Below the pieces are notes generated by a model. It was not told the DNA's origin and ran no database searches. It worked only from the letters and a program-made list of their open reading frames with translations. A program made the translations under genes and the position numbers. Below are positions 1 through 9,816 of a stretch of DNA of 55,166 nucleotides, in pieces. The stretch's first letter is position 1. The number at the start of each line of letters is the position of its first letter. Source of the stretch: Ophiostoma sp. CBS 140.51 (lineage: Eukaryota > Ascomycota > Sordariomycetes > Ophiostomatales > Ophiostomataceae); assembly GCA_029298735.1 (NCBI GenBank), contig JANSLP010000226.1, positions 1 to 55,166 on the forward strand, read 5' to 3'.

Positions 1-4
1 TTAA

Positions 5-154
5 CGAGGGGAAGAAAAACGGAGACGCGCACAAAAAAAGACCAAATTTAAAATTCGCTACTATTTAACAATTCGGAAGGCGAAAATAGCGGCAGGTAAA
101 GTGGTTAAATTGATCGATGATAGCAGCGAAGACGAAGATTCAGAAGAGCTATAG
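5..154 (+). pseudogene. Possible C-terminal remnant of a transposase-like ORF
   Basis: An open frame of 49 codons follows an in-frame TAA at 2-4 and ends at TAG 152-154. It is lysine/arginine-rich first and ends in an acidic serine tail (SSEDEDSEEL). Codons are AT-rich (AAA, TTA, ATA), unlike the GC-ending codons of the genes to the right. A basic region followed by an acidic tail would fit the end of a pogo/Fot1-type DDE transposase, but no catalytic motif is inside the window, so this is a guess. The TAA at 2-4 could be a mutation or the end of an intron. Confidence 0.25.
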
Positions 155-949
155 CACCTAATTTTTGAAACAAAATTGCATTTTCTATGTTTTTTTTTGA
201 ACTTTTGCATTTTTTTGACAAAGAAAATTTGTCGGTGGTCGAAAAAGGGGGGGGGGGGTGGTGGGTCACTTACACGACTGGAGCCGTGGCCACGCTAAGC
301 ACAATGGCGCTTCCGACTGCAGTGGACACAAACTGCCGTTTTCCCACGGCTGCTACGCCCACCTCCGTACAGTGGAAGCCAAACGAGGACTTCAACGTTA
401 TGCCGCTCAGGGTTGTTCTTCCATTCAAGGCAGCCCCCACGATCGTCAGCAAACAGGACGCTGACCAAGGTAGCGAATCCCCAACTTCGACTGTTGGGAT
501 TGGTGACACTGTATTTCGAGCCGAAATCTATACATATGCATAGTTGCCTTGAACAAGCAACACATAAATAAGGCTTGGCGATAAATGGACATCAACTGAC
601 GAGTGGGTTCTTAAAACAACAGCATTGCGCCTTCCTACTACGGCACGAAGCAGTTCTTGCCACTTTGAACATATAAGACCTCCCACAGGCAATTTTCTCT
701 CCAACCGACCACAACCTTCTACATCAGCCTTTTCAATTTCATCGACTTCCCTACCAGCTGTAATGCAGACAACCGTGCACCCTCCACAATGCCCATCATC
801 ACAAGATTCGTCGACATCTACCCTGTCGATTATTTTCCCCAGCCAACAACGACAAATCAACCAGTAGAGCCACCCACTACACTACCAACTGAACCATCCA
901 TGAAGCCATCCAAAGAACCATCCACAACAACACCCTCTGAACCATTGAC
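155..949. other. Intergenic, no supported gene
   Basis: Holds a poly-G run at about 247-257 and T-rich tracts at 180-215. Short open frames here have unremarkable composition and lie on both strands; none matches a family I know. The right part presumably contains the promoter and leader of the HNH gene. Confidence 0.5.
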
Positions 950-1165
950 ATGTCTGCCATCGCTCGGGGTGAGGCCAGGAGAGCCATCTGCGACAAGCAG
1001 CCACTTGAAGGGCAGCAACGCAACACTTTCTGCGAAAACGAGAACGCGGCACCACAAACGGATGGCGAACTTCGACAAGCATTCCAGCGGTTCTTGGAAG
1101 CTGAGCGTCAACATCCTCGACCTCACCAACTGCACCACAAGTATACGCGGCCGATCGACGCATGA
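950..1165 (+). pseudogene. Probable N-terminal part of the HNH protein, out of frame with the body
   Basis: A 71-codon frame starting with ATG at 950 ends in TGA at 1163-1165, which overlaps the ATG at 1162 of the HNH frame as ATGA. Its product is charged and helical-looking (LRQAFQRFLEAERQ) and ends RPIDA, after which the next frame continues MIATAVLE. That junction reads like one continuous protein broken by a single-base shift. It could be a real frameshift, a sequencing error, or an unused upstream frame. An intron that repairs the join was looked for; the only GT-AG pair seen spans about 34 nt, too short. Confidence 0.4.
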
Positions 1166-2163
1166 TTGCAACAGCTGTCCTTGAGGTTGTCCAAGACCCC
1201 AGTGCTCGGGTTTACGGGCTCACTGTTACCGCAATGCAAAACTTCTTTCGGGCGCATGAGATGGCTACGAGCAATTTCTCAACGGACGACATGAATGCAT
1301 ATTTTACCTTCGTTTATGGTGCTCTGCAGGATCCAATTAGGTCGTGTATAAGCGGTTGGATGGGTGGTGGCAACACCACACGGGAAGCTGCTGATCGTGC
1401 GGCCCAGAAGATAGTGCCCACCTGGCACAGTGACCGTTGCTTTTTGTCGGGCTCCATCGACCCGCAAGGGGTACACATTGTGCCCGTGACGGCCAAAGAC
1501 ACAAATCTTAACATGAAATGGACACTTTTGCGAACTTTCTGGCCGGTCAAGGACGTTCAGCTTCAGAAACTCGTTGTGCCGGGTAATGAGCACAGAAACA
1601 TCCTACCTCTTAACGCCCATGCCCACGTTATGTGGGACCGCTTCAGGTTCGCATTGAGGCCCATACGACATTCGGTCTCTCCGCCAGAACTCGGGATGTA
1701 TGTCCAGGTAGTGTGGCTAAAGAACAAGGATGGCGACCGCGTCGACTACGACTGGAACCATGCCAGAGACGGCGGTATCAGTGACTACCGCCGGGAGGGC
1801 TATATTCCGGTTCGCCACGGTGACGTGTACGAGATGCGGACGACTGATCCCGAGAACCACCCACTTCCAAGCGAATTTTTCTTGCAGATTCAATTCGGAG
1901 TACACAAAATACTGGCCGGAGTACGAGCTGCCGGGGGTCTACGTGTCATATTCGGAGGCGACCCACCAGAGGACCAGTGCCCAACTGACTACGATGTCAA
2001 GGTGCCGGCGTTTTGGCAGGTTCTTCTGGACGATGCCCTTCGTGAAGGGGTCCTAAGCGAGGAGCAAGCCACGCTTTGGGGCAATGCCTTTATCAGAGAC
2101 CAAGTTGACGCCGCACTCGCTCCAGATATTGAGTCGCCCGGGATTGAGACGGCTTTTCCCTAG
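1162..2163 (+). CDS. Fungal HNH-nuclease domain protein (HNH_2 type)
   Basis: A 333-residue frame with the layout of the fungal HNH domain (PF13391-like). CFLSG lies near residue 93, a GVHIVP motif puts the first histidine at about 105, NILPLN is near 146, and H155 is followed by WDRFRFAL. These are the residues expected to form the zinc/metal-binding beta-beta-alpha fold. Such proteins are numerous and expanded in filamentous ascomycetes; their cellular role is unknown, and nuclease activity is inferred from the fold. The start at 1162 is the first ATG of this frame, but the 950-1165 frame looks like its missing N-terminus. At the other end TAG 2161-2163 is followed by 165 more open codons in the same frame. 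The gene may therefore be decaying, or its model may need a correction at both ends. Confidence 0.75.
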   Translation: MIATAVLEVVQDPSARVYGLTVTAMQNFFRAHEMATSNFSTDDMNAYFTFVYGALQDPIRSCISGWMGGGNTTREAADRAAQKIVPTWHSDRCFLSGSIDPQGVHIVPVTAKDTNLNMKWTLLRTFWPVKDVQLQKLVVPGNEHRNILPLNAHAHVMWDRFRFALRPIRHSVSPPELGMYVQVVWLKNKDGDRVDYDWNHARDGGISDYRREGYIPVRHGDVYEMRTTDPENHPLPSEFFLQIQFGVHKILAGVRAAGGLRVIFGGDPPEDQCPTDYDVKVPAFWQVLLDDALREGVLSEEQATLWGNAFIRDQVDAALAPDIESPGIETAFP

Positions 2164-2658
2164 AAAAGAGAAGTCAGCTCTCATGGGCGCCGGCAGGTGA
2201 AAGATGACACCACCGTCGCAACGAAGGAATCGGACAATACGAGCCAAGATGCAACGATGCCTACGCAGTTCTTGCATACCGGTCCTAGATCAGCTCCGGC
2301 GAGCCTAGGCAGTTCACAGGCCTCTGTTAAGGTTGCCGATGTAGCGACCACAAACGACCAACCTGACAATGTTTCCAGCGGCCCTTTTTGGACGGATTTG
2401 ATACCACCAAATAAGCGTGCGAAAAACAAAAGGAACCGCATCTCAGTCCACGAGATATTGAGGCGTTTTCAGGACAAGCCGGACATTGTATTGGATAGGC
2501 TTCAGAGACGGCCCAGCGATGATGTATCGAGAACCCTCGACCATCCCACTACAGTACTCGGGCCCAGCGGGCCAAAGGAACCGAGGGCGAAAAGACAAAC
2601 TTGGAAGTGGAGAACACTCAACGTGTTCAGCAAGAACAAACCCGCCAGCAGCTCATAA
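2164..2658 (+). pseudogene. In-frame extension of the HNH gene beyond an amber codon
   Basis: The frame of the HNH protein continues directly after TAG 2161-2163 for 164 residues to TAA at 2656-2658 and has no ATG at its beginning; the first in-frame ATG is near 2257. The product is hydrophilic and basic towards the end (RAKNKRNRISVHEILRRF, EPRAKRQTWKWR), resembling the disordered tails often seen on fungal HNH proteins. Options are a nonsense mutation (CAG to TAG, as C-to-T repeat-induced mutation would give), stop-codon readthrough, or an intron whose 3' end is ttttccctag at 2154-2163. For the last I see only a weak donor, gttgac at 2104. Confidence 0.45.
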
Positions 2659-3939
2659 ACAGCGGACGCCGCACCAGAGATGGTGTCTTGCCAGGTTGCG
2701 AACAAGCAGCAAGCCAAGGGACATTCTTGGCCGGCAAGAAGGTACTTCCTCCTCATAGCCTCCGTGTTGGCACCGTCTAGTCTTTACATGACGAGGGCAA
2801 ATTCAGCGAAAGACAAGAGAACACCACACAAAAACGACAACAGATTGTACAAGTCGCATTGCCAATGGCGCACGTCGGACTAATACGCCTAGCGCCACGC
2901 GAAGATGTCGGCATGGCCCTCGACCGGCCCCCCATCCTGCTTGGTGTGTGGGGTTTTGGTCTCCTCCAACTCCCAAAATGGCATTGTTTTCGCATGTCGC
3001 ATCGCGACCCCCAAAACACGAAATGGACCATGAATGGCGAATCTATAAATGGCGGAATTTATGGGCATTGGCACAATCGATCCCAATGCTCCCTGTTGAC
3101 CAATCAATGCTCTAATAAAAATCCCGGCGAAACATTTGAATCCCTGCAACCCACAAGACGGCGTCAACCACATTTGAAGAAACAGAAGAAGCAGCGTATC
3201 ACGTCCCAGCATTTTGCAATCACGTATATCGCCAAGTGTGAGCTGGGATGCGTGCTGTCTTTACGGCCAGCTGTGGTTTACAGCTGTACTTCTTTCTTTT
3301 ACAACCATATCTTTTTGCCCCGTCTTATCTTGGTGAAGATGCGACCTCGGGGTGGTCGTCCGGCGTCGTCCGGCTGACGTGCTCACATTGAAAGAGTGAG
3401 GGCCCATTCAGTTACCTCTTCTTTACGAGCAAAGACCTGCGAGTGTAAAGGATGGGTGGCAACAGATGCGCAAGCACCACTACCACTTTGACAACCACTA
3501 CCGGAGAGCCGAATAACGGGGGCGGTTCTGTAACCGAGCAAGGGAGACAGCGAAGCGGATGCAGAGTAGGAAAACGAGTGCGAACGCGCAGCTGAAGATG
3601 CGATGCATGCAACCATGAACTACATAAACATGACAGGTGCCGTGGTGACAGGCGGAGGGCCATGGATGTGTGCCATCCTGTCAACAGATGGCGAGACAGC
3701 TGGATGGCGACATCCCATCCCAGAAAACATTCCCGGGAGTCTGGCTCACCTCGCTTTCTATAAAGTCAGGGGTCGGTACAGACGCTGATCCCTCGTGGCC
3801 ATGTTGTTGATTATCGCTTGACATTTGCAAAATATCGGCGGCACTTGTTTGCTTTTTGAATATTATCGAGACTCTTCTCGTCTAGATTCTCTTCTTCTTT
3901 TTTCTCATCAGACGACCTTGGACATCATCAACCACCACC
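2659..3939. other. Intergenic and upstream region of the MFS gene
   Basis: No supported gene. A CTATAAATGG element near 3040 and a CCAATCAATG element near 3100 look promoter-like but have no recognised downstream gene. The final 200 bases are the leader of the MFS transporter gene. Confidence 0.5.
3759..3764 (+). promoter_or_regulatory. Candidate TATA box of the MFS gene
   Basis: TATAAA lies about 180 bases upstream of the start codon at 3940, followed by a pyrimidine-rich leader (tctcgtctagattctcttc). Confidence 0.4.
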
Positions 3940-5917
3940 ATGCCCACCGTCTTGTGGTCTGTCGACCGCACGGCATCGGTGCCGACCGTCGTCTCGGACG
4001 AAGATTTGGGTACCGGCTCCTCTGGCGACGACAAGAAGACGCCTCAGGTCAATGTTTCCTCCATGGACATCCCGCCTTTGGGTGAACCCGTCGACACCAC
4101 CCGCCGCTACTTTTGGGAAAAGTCCAAGCCGCTCGACCTCGACGCCATTGCCACGCAGCCGTCAGTCTACGATGACCCGGCCCTGGCTCTCAAGTACCGC
4201 CCACGCGACGACTGGGAAAACATCCATCGCTTCGACCCGCTGGCTCGCTGGACCTGGCGCGAGGAAAAGGCGCTCGTGCGCAAGATTGATATCCGCATTT
4301 TCATCTTCACGTGTGTGGCATTCATGGCTCTCGAGATTGACCGTGTCAACCTTGCCCAGGCCGTGTCGGACAATTTTCTGGTCGACCTGGGCCTGACCAC
4401 CAACGACTACAACCTGGGCAACACAGTCTTTTTGCTGTCCTTTATGTGTGCCGAGCTGCCGTCGCAGCTTGTGTCGAAGTGGTAGGCTACGTCCACGCTC
4501 TACATCTTTATTTGTACACACTCTAACAGTCTAGGATGGGCCCTGATCGGTGGATTCCCATGCAGATGGTGCTCTGGAGTGTCGTGGCCATGTCACAGTA
4601 CAAGCTCAACGGCCGCACATCGTTCCTTGTTACTCGTGCCCTCCTCGCCATTCTACAGGGTGGTTTTATTCCTGATGTAAGCCCACGCCCGCCGATGAAG
4701 ATCTGATATATATCCCACTAACAACTCAGATGAACTTGTATTTGTCCTACTTTTACACGAGCGCCGAACTACCAATTCGTCTGTCCCGCTGGTGGGCGTC
4801 CATGACTCTGTCCATTATCATCGGCGCCTTCCTTGCGTTCGGTATCCTCCACCTGGACGGTCGCAACGGCATCGAGGGCTGGCGCTACCTTTTCTTGATT
4901 GAGGGTCTCATCACACTGTTTGTCGGTGTATCTGCTCTCTACTTTATGCCGCCGAGTCCAACACAAACACGCGGTTTTCCCCGTGGCAAGAAGGGCTGGT
5001 TCACTGAGCGTGAGGAGACGATCATTATCAACCGTGTTCTCCGTGACGACCCGTCCAAGGGCACGATGCACAACCGACAGGCCATTACGCCGCGTCTGCT
5101 CTACCATGCCCTTAAAGACTACCACCTGTGGCCAATGTGAGTCCCCCGGTCATGAATTTTGGTCATTTGGTCAAAGACGCTCTCTGCTAACATCACCAGT
5201 TACATTATTGGTCTGACGTTCCAATTGTCCATGGGTCCCCCGGCACAATATCTGACTTTGAGGTACGTCTCTTTCTCTGTCTGATATTTCCTTTACTTCA
5301 CCCAACACTCACTAAAACACCCAAGTCTAAAGGGCCTCGGCTTCACCACCTTCCAAACCAATCTGCTCATTATCCCGACCTATGTTCTGTCCATGATCAC
5401 TCTGCTGTTGGGCACCTTGTTTGCCGGCTGGTCGGGTCGTCTTGCACTCAACGGCATCATCGGCCAGGTCTGGGCCCTGCCGTGCCTCATCGCCTTGTAC
5501 TCGATCAACACAACCACCGAGAATAAGTGGATCGTCTTTGCCATTGTCAGTCTGCTACTAGCCTACCCGTCCAACCATTCTGTTCAGGTCGGATGGACGT
5601 CTCGCAATGCCAACACCGTCAGGTCGCGCACCGTCTCAACGGCCATGTACAACATGTGCTGCCAGGCGGGTGGTGTCATTTACTCCAACATTTACCGTGC
5701 CGACGATGCGCCGCGCTACCGCCGCGGCAACCGGACTCTGATTGGCATCAATGTCGGCGTCATCTTCTTGTATCTGGCCGTTCACTTTTACTACCGCTGG
5801 GTCAATGCCCGCCGCGACAAGATTTGGAATGCCTGGACCCCGGCCGAGCGCGAGCACTACATCAACACGACCAAGGCTGAGGGCAACAAGCGACTTGATT
5901 TCCGGTTTGACTACTAG
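3940..5917 (+). CDS. MFS transporter, allantoate/nicotinate permease (Dal5/Tna1) family
   Basis: Five exons: 3940-4481, 4535-4676, 4730-5136, 5200-5262 and 5326-5917, giving 581 residues. Introns are 52-63 nt with normal ends. The N-terminal ~100 residues are hydrophilic; the membrane part begins with IRIFIFTCVAFMALEIDRVNLAQAVSD cut here into the helix-1 pattern, and DRVN after the first helix is typical of anion:cation symporters of the Dal5 group. Helix 4-5 markers LLAILQGGFIPD and YFYTSAELPIRLSRWW are also typical. The family takes up small organic anions such as allantoate, nicotinate, vitamins or sugar acids at the plasma membrane; the substrate cannot be told. No catabolic partner genes sit beside it. 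In the unspliced frame intron 1 reads TAG just after its donor. Confidence 0.9.
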
Positions 5918-6415
5918 GACGTAATGAAGAGGAGAGGCAAAAAGTAAAAGGACAACGTGCGAAGCGGATCCTTTTCGTCTTCGTTGGATCTTTCGGTTTG
6001 CTCTTATCCTGTTGCACAGGATGTGCATCTCCGTCTCCGTCTCCGTTTGTCGACGTTGCCGACATCGTCGTCGGTGATGGAGGATGCATGGTGGCGGGAT
6101 GAGGGCGCGAGGTGTCGAGGATGTAGATGGTGATGAAAATGAAGGGTGACAGAATTGTTGTTTCTCAAGTTAGGCAAGGAACATGTCAAAATTCCAGGCA
6201 CATGGAAAATTAGTCATCTGGCAAGATTCTGTGCGCAGCCCAAAGCGGAAAGAGCGTACGGCGTACCAGATTGGAAGGCGCGACTGTTGGCAAATGGATA
6301 CTTTGAACTTGTCTATTTCAGATGTATCTGCTTATTAGTGCCAGCCTTGTGGAACATCGCCAGAAATACACAGTGCGACCTGACACCAACACCGACGCTT
6401 ACCACCCCGATTCCC
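5918..6415. other. Intergenic between convergent genes
   Basis: 3' flanks of the MFS gene (+) and of the unknown gene at 6416-7306 (-). A short run of gtctccgtctccgtctccg repeats lies near 6030-6047. No gene seen. Confidence 0.5.
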
Positions 6416-7306
6416 CTATTCACCTTGCTCATGCCTCGTCAAAAGACGCTCCCATTTATCGCGATAAATGCTTGTGGTTTCCATAGGGTCGACACTGATG
6501 CTATTGTCGCTGTCGCAACGGATGGGAAGGAACGTCGCTGGTGGTTCTGGCGCTGAAGGCGTTGCCGCCCCAAACAAGTAGTCCAGCAGAGCTTGTCGTT
6601 GGCTGTCTTTCAACTGGTAGATGCGAGGTGATGTTCCCTCAGCGCTGGGATGAAAGTACACGGCGTCGTTCTTATACTCGAGTGCTGTATTCGGTACTTC
6701 ATCACGATCTCTCCGATCAAACAAGACAACACCGCCGAGAATGCGGTCTTCGGCCCAGTAGCCGACCCCGTCTGCTTCGCCGTCTGGGAACGACTGGGAG
6801 TCGCTGTACCACGGGTGGAAGTCTGGCCGCCAGGTCGTGTCGGGAACCTTTTGGTACAAGACAATGGCCATGGCATGGACGGCACGCGCCACGAGCTCAA
6901 TCAGCTTCTGTTGGAAGATGGTTGAGTCGATTTCCGCTTCACAAAACTCGGAGAGCACGGCTGCATCAACTCGCAGTGTGCGAATGTCCACCTTGGCCCG
7001 CGACTGGCCCCGTTTCAAGAGGACATCGGCATTCAGCTCAGAGCACTGACCATACGCAGCTCTCGTATCGCCAAAAAAGGCACCGTACAGAACGAAACCG
7101 TCGACAATCTGGCCGAGTGTGCGGCGCGCGAGGTCTGTCGTAAGGACATTGTTGAGTGCGCGGATGAGGGCGTTGTGGTGCTTTGTCGTACCGGCCAGCC
7201 ATCCAATGGGCCGCATTAATCCGCGAGTATGACCCGAGTTTGTGTCCTCCATGTCGTGCATATTCAATAAGTAGGAGATATTTGTCGAGTGAAGCCACAA
7301 AAACAT
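6416..7306 (-). CDS. Hypothetical protein, 296 residues
   Basis: A single open frame with ATG at 7304-7306. I do not recognise the family. The product is soluble-looking without a convincing signal peptide or membrane helix. The middle is ordered (DGFVLYGAFFGDTRAAYG, then a helical stretch with FQQKLIELVARAVHAMAIVLYQ), followed by an aromatic/acidic segment (HPWYSDSQSFPDGEADGVGYW) and the beta-like ILGGVVLFDRRDRDE. An internal ATG at 7261 (MHDMEDTN) is an alternative start. It is in tandem with the 7524-9005 gene on the same strand, 217 bases apart, so both belong to the accessory block next to the NLR-like gene. That it is a real gene rests on length and on codon use like its neighbours. Confidence 0.6.
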   Translation of the reverse strand: MFLWLHSTNISYLLNMHDMEDTNSGHTRGLMRPIGWLAGTTKHHNALIRALNNVLTTDLARRTLGQIVDGFVLYGAFFGDTRAAYGQCSELNADVLLKRGQSRAKVDIRTLRVDAAVLSEFCEAEIDSTIFQQKLIELVARAVHAMAIVLYQKVPDTTWRPDFHPWYSDSQSFPDGEADGVGYWAEDRILGGVVLFDRRDRDEVPNTALEYKNDAVYFHPSAEGTSPRIYQLKDSQRQALLDYLFGAATPSAPEPPATFLPIRCDSDNSISVDPMETTSIYRDKWERLLTRHEQGE

Positions 7307-7479
7307 TGTTGATAATAGTAGGAGTGGAATGAAACTAGGCAGCAGGACGGTAAGCCTTGAGGATATAAATAAGGATATAAAGTCGTAGTGGGGTTGGCCC
7401 CTCGCTCTGACTAGCTGACAACGGATAGTATTACGCTTGAATTATATACATGGATATTAATACAACTTCCGTCCTTCTC

Positions 7480-7496
7480 TTTTTTTTTTTTTTTAT
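7480..7496. repeat. Poly-T tract
   Basis: A run of about 17 T in the 217-base gap between the two unknown minus-strand genes, just after the 3' end of the 7524-9005 frame. Read on the minus strand it is an A-tract. Confidence 0.7.
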
Positions 7497-7523
7497 TTCA
7501 GCATAAAAATAGCTTTTTCAATG

Positions 7524-9005
7524 CTAAATCTTTCCTGCTGCCTGTGCAATTTGCACGGCAGCAAGGGCCGTTTGTACAAGAGCTAGGAAAATACTGGCGC
7601 CACCAAAGACGCCGATAAGCCAAAATGTCCAAAACTGCAGCGTGTCCCGGCGGTCATTGAGCAGATCACGAATCGATGCCGGTTTGGCACCCTTGAGCTC
7701 GTCTGCCAACAGCTCGACGCGACGGTAGAGCACGGGGAAATCGCGGGCCGCATAGTAGATGGCGCGGTCGGGAGGCAGTTCAGCGAGGCCGGGGCATGCT
7801 GACTGTCCCTCCGCACGGTCGCACAGCCGCGGCAGTAGTGTATCTGGCTGGTGGAACGGTGCTTCAACCGGTGAGTACACGTCACGGAACTGTCGGCGTG
7901 CCTTGGCAGACTGGCCAAATAGCAGACGGTATGATACGAGCACTTCCTGCAAGAAGTGGGCAATATCGTCCTCGTCGGCACGCGGGTCAGCCGCCTGCAC
8001 CTCAAGACTTGAAAAGGCAAATATGGTGCCACCCGGTTGGCACAAACCGATCGGTACTTTTTCGTTGTCTAAAGATTTTGGTCGTGCTCTACCCTCCAGT
8101 CCTGGCTTCTGTCGTCCCCGGAGATGTGCCACGCACATGGATGGAAACGCGAACAGAGACAGAGTGCGTGTCGATTTATCATAGTCCAGATGCAGAGCCA
8201 ACGAATCTACCCAGCGGAACCGAACGCGGAGCAGTGTATGCAGAAGATGTGCGTTGAGCTGGTCGGGATAAAGGGCTGTCCAAGATGCAGCCATTTTCCC
8301 GCTCTCAACAGCGGCGACATCAGCCGCTCCTGCCACGGCCAGGTCGCTTGGGTGTGCCGGCAACAGATTTCCAAAGCATTTGAGCAGCACCCACAGGGGG
8401 CGGTCGCACATATCGGCGGCAGACGGTGCAGTGATGGCATAGCGATCATAGACTAGGCCCGAGTCGGGCCCTTCTGTGTCGTGTTGAATTGCGAGTGTGT
8501 CGGGCGGGTGGCTGTTCAACTCCGGCAGGTAGACCATGGACTGCCAACCGATAATGGCAAAGATGAGTAGCCGCTTGGCGGAGATGGTATTGTCATCCTC
8601 CTCCTCTAGAACGTTCCTTGAGGGAGCCTCCAGGACACCCTTCCTCTCCAAATGGTCGATGATATCTTCTATGCTTGTGTCCCGGTTTGCCTGTATATAG
8701 CTGTGAACAGCCTCCCATGCAGCATGAAAGCCATCGGTAGCATCTCGTGTGCGTCTGTGGTCCAAGAGCGCGTTGACGGTAATTGGAAGCCGAGCACAAT
8801 GGCTGGCAACCCAAGGTCCGTACCAGTCAAGATCGACGTAGTCGAGTAGTTCATCCGCCTGCCGATGTGCCGCGATGACTGGACGTCGAAGACGCTGGAA
8901 CGAAAACCTCTCAGCAGGTCGTCGCCTGGATACAGAGGTCCATCGACGTGTCGTGACGGTGGTGTATCCCTTTTTGGTGCTTTGGTCGTCTTTAATGCTC
9001 TTCAT
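7524..9005 (-). CDS. Hypothetical protein with C-terminal membrane anchor
   Basis: A single 493-codon frame starting with ATG at 9003-9005. The N-terminus is basic (about 40 residues rich in K/R/T), the middle is a long soluble region, and the C-terminus carries NDRRDTLQFWTFWLIGVFGG followed by a hydrophobic stretch to the end. That arrangement, an xDRRD motif, then WTFW, then one membrane helix with a very short tail, recurs in many uncharacterised fungal proteins; I know no function for it. The helix makes it likely a tail-anchored or bitopic membrane protein with the large domain in the cytosol. It lies head-to-head with the NB-ARC-TPR gene across an 811-bp shared upstream region, which could mean shared regulation or a functional pair; neither is shown. 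Confidence 0.7.
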   Translation of the reverse strand: MKSIKDDQSTKKGYTTVTTRRWTSVSRRRPAERFSFQRLRRPVIAAHRQADELLDYVDLDWYGPWVASHCARLPITVNALLDHRRTRDATDGFHAAWEAVHSYIQANRDTSIEDIIDHLERKGVLEAPSRNVLEEEDDNTISAKRLLIFAIIGWQSMVYLPELNSHPPDTLAIQHDTEGPDSGLVYDRYAITAPSAADMCDRPLWVLLKCFGNLLPAHPSDLAVAGAADVAAVESGKMAASWTALYPDQLNAHLLHTLLRVRFRWVDSLALHLDYDKSTRTLSLFAFPSMCVAHLRGRQKPGLEGRARPKSLDNEKVPIGLCQPGGTIFAFSSLEVQAADPRADEDDIAHFLQEVLVSYRLLFGQSAKARRQFRDVYSPVEAPFHQPDTLLPRLCDRAEGQSACPGLAELPPDRAIYYAARDFPVLYRRVELLADELKGAKPASIRDLLNDRRDTLQFWTFWLIGVFGGASIFLALVQTALAAVQIAQAAGKI

Positions 9006-9816
9006 ATCGAATCGAATAACATACGTCGAGTTGCAAAAGTTATGTTGCGTTCATGCTTGAGACTATGTGCCCGTGTACTTGAAATTTTGTTGAAAGAGCA
9101 GTGTTGAACAATGTCCCTTTACCTTTATTTGTTCGCCTACGATACCTCTTGTTTGAAACGGTCAAATACCAGGCGAATAGGCGTATGGTCGTTTAGCAAT
9201 GTCAGGCACCACCAGCAGACCAACAGACCAACAGACTGACTGCCAAACAGCCACGCGCCTACCCCTTTCCGCGCCTCGTTTCCACTGTTTTTGTTTTACT
9301 TGCCCCGTATTTCTGCACTTTTACGCCTCAAATTGCCATTTTTCTTGCTTCTTGTTTGATACATGCATACGACGTATTACATGTGCAAAAAGCGTCGCGC
9401 CTTCCCTTTGGCGAGGCTGTTCGAGCGCCAAATGCCCCGTCTTGATTGGCTAGCGCCGGCCCGTCCCGCTCTCGGATGCCTAACATGTCATGTTTTGTGC
9501 AAATTGATTGTGCGGCAGCCATGGGTGTTCACGAAAACGATGAAAAGAGGGGTATGGCTATCGTGTGCCACCTGTGCTGTGCCCCGTGTTACAGAGCGTC
9601 GCCTTTTTTATCAACAACGTGCACTATACAAGCTACAGCTCAAGCCCTGCCCATAATTAATTCCATCACTTTCCAGATATCTCTTTTTTTTTCTTTCCTT
9701 TTTTCTGTGCAGCCCCTGTCTCTTCTTTCCCCTCGTGACCATACTTTCCACCCCAACTCGCCTCGTCAACGGCACCCGGCCTTGTCGGCGATCTCCCATC
9801 GCCAAAAATATGCGAC
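9006..9816. other. Shared upstream region of divergent genes
   Basis: Separates the start codons of the membrane-anchored protein (-) and the NLR-like gene (+). A GATTGGCTAG element (inverted CCAAT) lies near 9443. The last 150 bases are pyrimidine-rich and probably transcribed leader of the NLR-like gene. No gene seen. Confidence 0.5.
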
